Source: Leptospirales bacterium
Lineage (GTDB): Bacteria > Spirochaetota > Leptospiria > Leptospirales > Leptospiraceae
Assembly: GCA_013297885.1 (NCBI GenBank)
Contig: JAAFIR010000036.1
Coordinates: forward strand, 1-50,136
Length of the DNA: 50,136 nt
Reading direction: 5' to 3'
The notes beneath the pieces are model-generated. The model saw only the letters and a program-made list of their open reading frames with translations, was not told where the DNA came from and searched no databases. A program made the position numbers and the translations under genes. This document shows, piece after piece, positions 45,639 through 50,136 of the stretch (positions within the stretch are counted from its first letter, which is position 1; the number at the start of each line of letters is the position of its first letter).

Positions 45639-46166
45639 TTAATCTTCTTCTGGTAAAAGTGGAGAAATAAAATAAGCAATAAATTCCAATTTTCCAGTTG
45701 TTCCTGATTTTTGAAAAATTGAAAATGTCTGGTTCTCAATTGTTTTTAAACTTTTATTTCTGATTGCTGCAATTTGTTGATTGGATAAACCTCTTAAAAT
45801 ATAAATAGAAATTTCTTTTTCTGCTGTTGATAAATTCCAAGATTTAAATTGAGATTGTAATGAGTTCCAGAAACTTGTGTTATCTGAAGATAATAATTTA
45901 TTTTGATTTTTTAAATTTGATATTAATTCTTTAGCTTCATTAACTTGGTGCTTATTTTCAGCAAGCAACTTCACCAGGTAAAATATACCTAAAGCAGAAA
46001 GTATAGCCATAAAAATTTCCATATAAGAAAAAAGTTTTTGTGATGACCGAAGAAAATTAAAACTATAATAATGAGAAATTAACTCTTCAGAAATCCAAAG
46101 AGTCATCATTGTTATATAAAAAATTAAAAAATATACCTTTTTATCTAATTGTGAAAAAAATTTCAT
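45639..46166 (-). CDS. Membrane-anchored LuxR-type helix-turn-helix regulator
   Basis: The 175-residue protein has two N-terminal membrane helices (VYFLIFYITMMTLWI and MEIFMAILSALGIFYLVKLL) and a coiled linker. A LuxR-type DNA-binding domain follows (residues about 110-170: LSTAEKEISIYILRGLSNQQIAAIRNKSLKTIENQ in pieces). It would regulate genes directly from the membrane. It is convergent with the ubiD-family gene. It is divergent from a small exported protein gene across 132 bases with repeated GGTATTTACC motifs, a likely operator region for itself and its neighbour. Confidence 0.85.
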   Translation of the reverse strand: MKFFSQLDKKVYFLIFYITMMTLWISEELISHYYSFNFLRSSQKLFSYMEIFMAILSALGIFYLVKLLAENKHQVNEAKELISNLKNQNKLLSSDNTSFWNSLQSQFKSWNLSTAEKEISIYILRGLSNQQIAAIRNKSLKTIENQTFSIFQKSGTTGKLEFIAYFISPLLPEED

Positions 46167-46168
46167 AG

Positions 46169-46279
46169 GTATTTACCCCTATCACCAAAAATTCATTTAG
46201 TTATAATCCCCTAAAATCATGGGTATTTACCTACAATACGGATAACCCCTATTGTAAAAAGTATTTTTTTTGCTATATT
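46169..46279. promoter_or_regulatory. Divergent promoter region with repeated GGTATTTACC and an inverted repeat
   Basis: GGTATTTACC occurs at 46169-46178 and again near 46221-46231. ACAATA (46233-46238) faces TATTGT (46250-46255). A promoter TTGTAA (46252-46257), 16 bases, TATATT (46274-46279) reads toward the gene at 46299, overlapping the inverted repeat. These are plausible binding sites for the LuxR-type protein encoded on the left. Confidence 0.5.
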
Positions 46280-46298
46280 ATTTTTAGAGGTAAAAAAC

Positions 46299-46502
46299 GT
46301 GAAAACAGTAATGACTATTTTTTCTATATTCAATTTGATAGTTTTTTCTAGCGAAAATAAAATTGTCACAAATCAAAGAAAGAGCCGTAAAATAAATATA
46401 GAAATTTTAAGAGAGATAAATTTAATTTTAAATCTAAATTTAGAGAATAAATTATATTTGAAAATAGAAAATAAAAAATCAATTCATAGAGGAATTAGGT
46501 AA
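46299..46502 (+). CDS. Small exported protein
   Basis: This gene has a GTG start with AGAGG (46286-46290) eight bases upstream. The 67-residue product begins with a signal peptide (VMTIFSIFNLIVFSS) and continues as a short basic segment rich in Lys, Arg and Asn. There is no cysteine and no known family. It is followed after six bases by the Gly-rich lipoprotein gene, so the two form a mini-operon facing away from the LuxR-type regulator that may control them. Confidence 0.6.
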   Translation: MKTVMTIFSIFNLIVFSSENKIVTNQRKSRKINIEILREINLILNLNLENKLYLKIENKKSIHRGIR

Positions 46503-46508
46503 ACTAGG

Positions 46509-46850
46509 ATGAGAACTTTAATATTTTTTTTAATATTAACTTTTTTAAGTTATTGTGAAGGTGCAAATAAAGCAAGTTATGAGTCTTGTTTAATAAGATG
46601 CGAAGGAGACAAAGGATTATGTTATTCAACTTTAAGAAATAATCCTTCTGGATTAATATTATGTGAATCAATTTATAGAAGCTGTGATGGTGGTTGTAAA
46701 GGGGATAGCAATAGTGGGGGCTCTAGAAATTCTTCGAGAAGAAGTAGTGGCAGTGGGAGTAGAAGTAGTGGAGGTGGTTCCAGAGGTGGTGGTGGTGGAA
46801 GCGGTGGGGGCGGCGGAGGTGGTGGAGGCGGTGGAACAATTCAGTTTTAG
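46509..46850 (+). CDS. Cys-rich exported protein with twin CX3C and poly-glycine tail
   Basis: The 113-residue product has a signal peptide ending in a lipobox-like LSYC (Cys16). A six-cysteine domain follows: C27-x3-C31, C38, C52, C59-x3-C63. The twin CX3C layout suggests a disulphide-bonded helical hairpin. The last 45 residues are almost only Gly, Ser and Arg and end in an 11-Gly run and TIQF. The codons there are GGT/GGG/GGC-rich, a sharp G+C island in AT-rich DNA. An adhesive or wall-associated surface role is possible. A hairpin terminator follows. Confidence 0.7.
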   Translation: MRTLIFFLILTFLSYCEGANKASYESCLIRCEGDKGLCYSTLRNNPSGLILCESIYRSCDGGCKGDSNSGGSRNSSRRSSGSGSRSSGGGSRGGGGGSGGGGGGGGGGGTIQF

Positions 46851-46888
46851 TAAAATATTTTAATAACAGAAAATCTCTTTAAACTTTT

Positions 46889-46927
46889 AATTTTAATTCC
46901 TTAAATCGCAGTTAAGGAATTAAAATT
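46889..46927 (+). terminator. Rho-independent-type terminator
   Basis: A 16-base arm AATTTTAATTCCTTAA (46889-46904) pairs perfectly with 46912-46927 around a seven-base loop and is followed by ATTTTT. It lies 39 bases after the Gly-rich protein gene. The stretch 46928-47063 after it is AT-rich without further visible features. Confidence 0.75.
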
Positions 46928-47063
46928 ATTTTTGCAACTTTCATTTTTTAAATTTGTCCACAAATAAAAACTAATAATAAAAAATTTTTTAGTTTAAATT
47001 TTTTTAAAAAAAGACAGATATGCACAAATTAAATCTAAACCAAATCTTCAAAAGAAATTTTTT

Positions 47064-47160
47064 GGGACGAGTCCTTTCATCTGCAACCACTAAATCAAAG
47101 CCCTTTATTTGCAGATGAAATATCAGGCTCTCGGCTAAGAGGGTAAATCTCTTTTAATAA
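47064..47160 (+). repeat. Degenerate two-hairpin repeat
   Basis: GGGACGAGT (47064-47072) matches the left-end string. Hairpin 1 pairs TTTCATCTGCA (47075-47085) with 47110-47120, 11 perfect pairs. AGGCTCTCGGCTA follows, a variant of the core. Hairpin 2 is reduced to AAGAG/CTCTT (47137-47141 and 47149-47153). The right core is not clearly present. It lies in the gene-free stretch 46851-47216. Confidence 0.5.
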
Positions 47161-47216
47161 TAAGAAAAAGTTTCCCCCAATTTTAGTTTCTGCTTAAAAA
47201 GTACGATATTGTTTTT

Positions 47217-47381
47217 ATGAAAGACGGATTAAAAGTTAGAGTTCAGAATACAATTCTTGCATTTGCTTGGAAAGTTAAAGCAATAAGTAGAAGACTTGAA
47301 TTAAAAGCTTTAAATAAAAGATTTGATGAAGTATTGGAAAGTCGTGATTATTATACAATTTGTCAAATAGTTAAGAAGTAA
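47217..47381 (+). CDS. Short hypothetical ORF, possible 5' part of a broken gene
   Basis: An ATG opens a 54-residue frame with coherent helical composition (KVRVQNTILAFAWKVKAISR, then RDYYTICQIVKK). There is no ribosome-binding site. Directly after its stop, another frame stays open to 47545 and reads GNPEFSKSKKYFACISADID and on. Removing about five bases around 47379-47390 would join the two into one protein of roughly 107 residues. I lean toward a decayed gene, but the short ORF may be functional alone. Confidence 0.4.
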   Translation: MKDGLKVRVQNTILAFAWKVKAISRRLELKALNKRFDEVLESRDYYTICQIVKK

Positions 47382-47389
47382 ATATTTAG

Positions 47390-47545
47390 GGTAATCCAGA
47401 ATTTTCAAAATCAAAAAAATATTTTGCTTGTATTTCAGCTGATATTGATGCGAATTATGATCCAAACGGGATTCAAATTTATAGCTCCTCAAATCCAATA
47501 AAAAAAGAATTTGAATTGGAATTAGATACATCTGATTTTATTTAA
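47390..47545 (+). pseudogene. Out-of-frame 3' remnant following the 47217 ORF
   Basis: This 51-codon open stretch has no start codon and is preceded by an in-frame TAG. Its composition is protein-like (YFACISADIDANYDPNGI, KKEFELELDTSDFI). It lies in a different frame from the 47217 ORF. The family is not recognised. Confidence 0.35.
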
Positions 47546-47600
47546 TTTTTCGATTAACAAACTTTTTGTCTTGTTGCTCCGCATTGACTTGATGAATTTT

Positions 47601-47690
47601 GCTGAAGAGGTGGAATCAACCGTGAACATAAACTTCCCCGTTGCAACGGGTAAGAAGTGGGTTTTTCAATTGGGGGATTCCACGAAAACT
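47601..47690. other. Nested stem-loop of unknown nature
   Basis: An outer stem GTGGAATC (47610-47617) pairs with GATTCCAC (47676-47683). Inside it AACC (47618-47621) can pair with GGTT (47660-47663) and ACTT (47632-47635) with AAGT (47655-47658). The palindrome CCCGTTGCAACGGG lies at 47637-47650. All pairs are nested. No open frame covers it. It may be a small structured RNA or another repeat class. The neighbouring 47546-47600 and 47691-47807 show nothing else. Confidence 0.45.
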
Positions 47691-47807
47691 ATAAAATTCC
47701 CCAATACGAAATGATTTTTGGGTTCGGATAGATTTTTATAAACTACAAAAGCAATTTCACTAAAAAATTTATCAATACAAAAAAAATTACCCAACTTAGT
47801 ATAGCTT

Positions 47808-47994
47808 GCGAAAAGGATCGACTCGATGTCAAAAAATTTTTTACACTGAGCATTAGCTTGACTAGGAACTTAGATAGAAGTTAGGGAGGGTCGAAGTGTA
47901 AATAAATTTTTTTGACAAAAGAGGAGAGCCTGACTGAATGCTATCATTTCGTGATAGTATCGCAAGACAGAAGTATTAGCATTCAGATTCGCCC
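47808..47994 (-). repeat. Two-hairpin repeat, type B
   Basis: Read on the minus strand it begins GGGCGAAT (47994 down to 47987). Hairpin 1 pairs CTGAATGCTA (47934-47943) with 47977-47986, with a further CTATCA/TGATAG stem nested inside. The core AGGCTCTCC follows. Hairpin 2 pairs 47827-47846 with 47896-47917. Closing bases AGG and CCT (minus strand; 47929-47931 and 47814-47816) can pair. The right core GTCGATCCTTTTCGC matches the type B unit at 12635. It ends five bases from the stop of the uracil-DNA glycosylase gene. Confidence 0.78.
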
Positions 47995-47999
47995 TAAAT

Positions 48000-48611
48000 T
48001 CAAACTAAAATTTTCTTAAAACTTGTATGTTCACTAATTAATTTCATCGCGACTTCAATTAGTTCCAAACCTTCTTTGGTATGATTCCAAACATTTAAGC
48101 CAGAAGGATGAGGAAGTGGGATATATTCAAAACTATGACCAAATTTTGTTGTGCTAAATTTTTTTCCGATGATTTCATTTAACTTGTATTTACCGCTATC
48201 ATGGATTTGGTCAATAGCCATTTTACCAATTGGAATAATTAGTTTTGGTTTGTGGTAATTGATTTCATAGTCCAAATAAATTTTACAATTTTCAATTTCT
48301 GTCTTATCTGGTTTTCGATCACCAGCTTTTTCTTTTCCGGGAAAACATCTGCATACTGCTGACATATTTATATTTTTTCTGTAAGATTCTTCATCTAGTC
48401 CAATAGAGCTAAACCATTTGAATAGAGTTTTTCCAGCAGTGTAAGCAAATGGTTTGCCAAATTTTTCTTCGTGAATTCCAGGAGCTTGTCCAATAGATAA
48501 AATTTCAGTTTTTTTATCTACAAAACCAATCACTGGTTTGCCTTGCATTTTTGGACAAAGTGAACAAGCTAAAACTTTGTTTTTAAATTCTTGAGAATTT
48601 TTAAAGCTCAA
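48000..48611 (-). CDS. Uracil-DNA glycosylase family protein (Fe-S type)
   Basis: The 203-residue enzyme should excise uracil from DNA. Motifs are GQAPGIHEEKFGKPF with TAGKTLFKWF (active-site region), and PLPHPSG (the second catalytic motif). Cysteines C16 and C19 (CSLC), C87 or C89 (CRC) and C109 match the [4Fe-4S] cluster of family 4/5 enzymes. GQAPG is nearer to family 4 (GEAPG). Its ATG overlaps the serC stop by four bases. A repeat unit follows almost directly behind its stop. Confidence 0.85.
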   Translation of the reverse strand: MSFKNSQEFKNKVLACSLCPKMQGKPVIGFVDKKTEILSIGQAPGIHEEKFGKPFAYTAGKTLFKWFSSIGLDEESYRKNINMSAVCRCFPGKEKAGDRKPDKTEIENCKIYLDYEINYHKPKLIIPIGKMAIDQIHDSGKYKLNEIIGKKFSTTKFGHSFEYIPLPHPSGLNVWNHTKEGLELIEVAMKLISEHTSFKKILV

Positions 48612-49684
48612 GAATTTTTCTTTTTAAAGTCTTCTAAAAAATTGATCAAAGATTCAATTCCTTCTTTTGGCATAGCATTATAAATGGATGCTCGAAATCC
48701 ACCGACATCTCTATGCCCTGCTAGTCCGTGAAGACCAGCTAGCTCTGCTTCTTCTAAAAAATTTTTTTCAAGAGAATTATTTTTTAATAAAAAAACTACA
48801 TTCATAGAGGAGCGAGAATTTTTTTCAACAGGTGCAAAATAAAATTCTGATTTATCTAAAAAACTGTACAATAAATTTGCTTTTTCTTCATTTAATTTTT
48901 CAAGCTCCCCTACTCCACCTTTTTTTAAACACCATTCAAAAACTAACTTTGCAATATAAACTGAAAATGTTGGTGGGGTATTATACAAAGATTTATTTTT
49001 TGCCATCAATGAATAATCAAGTAGCACTGGAATAGGTTTAGTTTGTTTGTTCAAATAAGAATTTTTAATTATCAAAATGCTTAAGCCCGATGGCCCAATA
49101 TTTTTTTGAGCACCAGCAAAAATACAAGCAAAGGAATTGATGTTAATTTCACGAGATAATAACTCGCTTGTCATATCAGCCACAAGTGGAATTCCATGAT
49201 CAGGAAAATTTTTATACCTAGAACCATACAAAGTATTATTAGAGGTGATGTATAGATATTTTATACCTTCCTCTATATCTGATTTTTTGATTTCAGGAAT
49301 GACTGTATAATTATTTTCTTTTTGGTCTAGAATTCCTCTAACCTTGTAACCTAATTTTTTTGCTTCTTCAAAAGATTTTTTAGCCCACACACCTGTCAGA
49401 ACGTAATCAGCTTTTTCATTTTCCAAAAGTAAATTCATTGGCACTGCTGAAAATTGCAAAGTAGCACCACCTGAATAAAAAATTACTGAATAGTTATCAG
49501 AAATATTTAAAAGTTTACGCAGATCTGATTCGGCTGTTTTAATCACCTCATCAAAATGGACACCTCGGTGGCTCATCTCCATTACCGAAATTCCAGAATT
49601 TTGATAATCTAAAAATTCATTTTTTGCAATTTCCATCACTTCTTTTGGAAGCATTGCAGGACCAGCATTAAAATTATAAGTCAT
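48608..49684 (-). CDS. serC: Phosphoserine aminotransferase
   Basis: The PLP enzyme makes 3-phosphoserine in serine synthesis and also serves in pyridoxal phosphate synthesis. I start at ATG 49684, giving 358 residues (E. coli SerC has 362) and the classic opening YNFNAGPAMLPKEV. An upstream in-frame ATG (49723) would add 13 unlikely residues. The PLP lysine lies in FAGAQKNIGPSG. SHRGVHFDE, GGATLQF and the C-terminal GHRDVGGFRASIYNAMP are typical. It is co-transcribed with the uracil-DNA glycosylase gene and preceded by a two-hairpin repeat. Confidence 0.95.
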   Translation of the reverse strand: MTYNFNAGPAMLPKEVMEIAKNEFLDYQNSGISVMEMSHRGVHFDEVIKTAESDLRKLLNISDNYSVIFYSGGATLQFSAVPMNLLLENEKADYVLTGVWAKKSFEEAKKLGYKVRGILDQKENNYTVIPEIKKSDIEEGIKYLYITSNNTLYGSRYKNFPDHGIPLVADMTSELLSREININSFACIFAGAQKNIGPSGLSILIIKNSYLNKQTKPIPVLLDYSLMAKNKSLYNTPPTFSVYIAKLVFEWCLKKGGVGELEKLNEEKANLLYSFLDKSEFYFAPVEKNSRSSMNVVFLLKNNSLEKNFLEEAELAGLHGLAGHRDVGGFRASIYNAMPKEGIESLINFLEDFKKKNS

Positions 49685-49764
49685 AATTCCATTTCTCATT
49701 ACAAACTGGACTTGGAAATTCATTTTTTACAATCTAGTAAAGTCAAATTTTGTAGAATTTTGTG

Positions 49765-49995
49765 AATAGTTATGCAAAAGTTTTGGGAGTTCCCATTCAG
49801 AGGAATAAAAAGTCCTCTGAATGGTCGGGCTTTTCGCTACTTCTTTTATAAACATGAGACATAGGTCTCATGTTTATAAAAGAAACGCTTCAATCCCTAA
49901 CTCTTGAGTTGAAAAATTGGATAGTATTGAACTAATTTTCAGTATCTAAAACCTTTTTGTGTTGAATAACCTAACTAAATCCAAATAGTTATGCA
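49765..49995 (+). repeat. Short direct repeats flanking the two-hairpin element
   Basis: AATAGTTATGCA occurs at 49765-49776, just before the element, and again at 49984-49995, about 75 bases after its core. Twelve identical bases in AT-rich DNA may be chance or a trace of insertion. The remaining 49996-50136 contains no gene I can support. Confidence 0.35.
49781..49910 (+). repeat. Two-hairpin repeat, type A, best preserved copy
   Basis: Hairpin 1 pairs CCATTCAGAGGA (49793-49804) with 49813-49824, 12 perfect pairs and an eight-base loop. The core GGTCGGGCTTTTCGCTAC follows. Hairpin 2 pairs 49841-49860 with 49865-49884, 20 perfect pairs and a four-base loop. AACGCTTCAATCCCT closes it. GGG (49827-49829) can pair with CCC (49895-49897). 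It fills the region upstream of serC. Confidence 0.85.
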
Positions 49996-50136
49996 GAATT
50001 TGAATTTTATTGGAAGGCTTTTTCCTAAAAAAGTAGAATTCATAAACTTTCGTACATTGGTAAGGCATATTTGTATTGTGGGATTTTGTAGAGTTAGGAA
50101 AAATTGCCTCTTGTTGAGAAACTTTTCTGCTTATAA

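Noticed and set aside
46663-46863. Val/Glu-rich open frame overlapping the Gly-rich protein
   Set aside because: It is the shifted reading of glycine codons (GTG/GAG/GTA) and has no independent start site.
49881-49900. GATTGAAGC-like string (minus strand) resembling a CRISPR repeat end
   Set aside because: It occurs once per two-hairpin unit, with no regular spacer array and no cas genes in the window.
1-50136. tRNA, rRNA or tmRNA genes
   Set aside because: I looked for GGTTCGAATCC-type T-loops followed by CCA or acceptor pairing and for G+C-rich rRNA blocks and found none. A tRNAscan or Infernal run would settle it.

Overview
The window is a contiguous, very AT-rich bacterial chromosome segment. 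It is densely packed and both strands are used in alternating operons. I place it in the Leptospirales (Spirochaetes) or a close, unusually AT-rich relative. The signs are: the gene order obgE-proB-proA-nadD; many lipoproteins with loose spirochete-style lipoboxes; a kinase/ATPase/GAF/SpoIIE giant protein; a tandem pair of lipoproteins with a fibronectin-III domain and a DUF1554-like C-terminus; and a Big_2-repeat surface lipoprotein. The placement comes from family recognition and remembered synteny, not from a search. I see no rRNA, tRNA, CRISPR array, prophage or transposase gene.

Layout. 1-8.1 kb: a putative 2OG-Fe(II) dioxygenase, a 1963-residue signalling protein that joins a Ser/Thr kinase to a PP2C/SpoIIE-type phosphatase, and a peptidoglycan-binding lipoprotein. 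8.1-12.4 kb: a minus-strand operon with overlapping genes (Cys-rich protein, obgE, proB, proA, nadD) for ribosome assembly, proline and NAD synthesis. 12.4-13.0 kb: a gene-free block of structured repeats. 13-16.7 kb: envelope and exported proteins of mostly unknown role, including one that looks split by an in-frame stop. 16.7-20.3 kb: double-hotdog thioesterase, zinc ribbon, ruvA, PTS enzyme I. 20.5-26.8 kb: HtrA protease, CapA-like protein, glycosyltransferase, tlyA, MATE transporter. 27-31.7 kb: lipoprotein, hybrid histidine kinase with an ankyrin protein and a thioredoxin-like lipoprotein, NRDE protein. 31.8-40.2 kb: Big_2/vWA lipoprotein, recN, an SH3-like/PGWG membrane protein, tandem DUF1554-like lipoproteins. 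40.2-45.6 kb: one probable seven-gene operon (DUF6249-like protein, ECF sigma factor, two small membrane proteins, holB, mutY, ubiD-family). 45.6-46.9 kb: a membrane-anchored LuxR-type regulator divergent from two small exported proteins. 46.9-50.1 kb: repeat-rich DNA around a uracil-DNA glycosylase/serC operon.

The most interesting signal is not a gene. It is a dispersed family of two-hairpin repeats at 12490-12773 (two units in inverted orientation), 36884-37080, 47064-47160 (degenerate), 47808-47994 and 49781-49910. The stems are unrelated in sequence between copies but nearly perfect within each copy. A three-base closing stem covaries among the five good units (GGG/CCC, GAG/CTC, AGG/CCT). 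This argues for selection on, or mobility through, a folded RNA or single-stranded DNA. A second notable signal is the ECF sigma factor gene. It has no ATG, GTG or TTG in its open frame before the conserved domain, but has an AUU codon nine bases after a perfect Shine-Dalgarno sequence. A second gene (37232) shows a similar arrangement.
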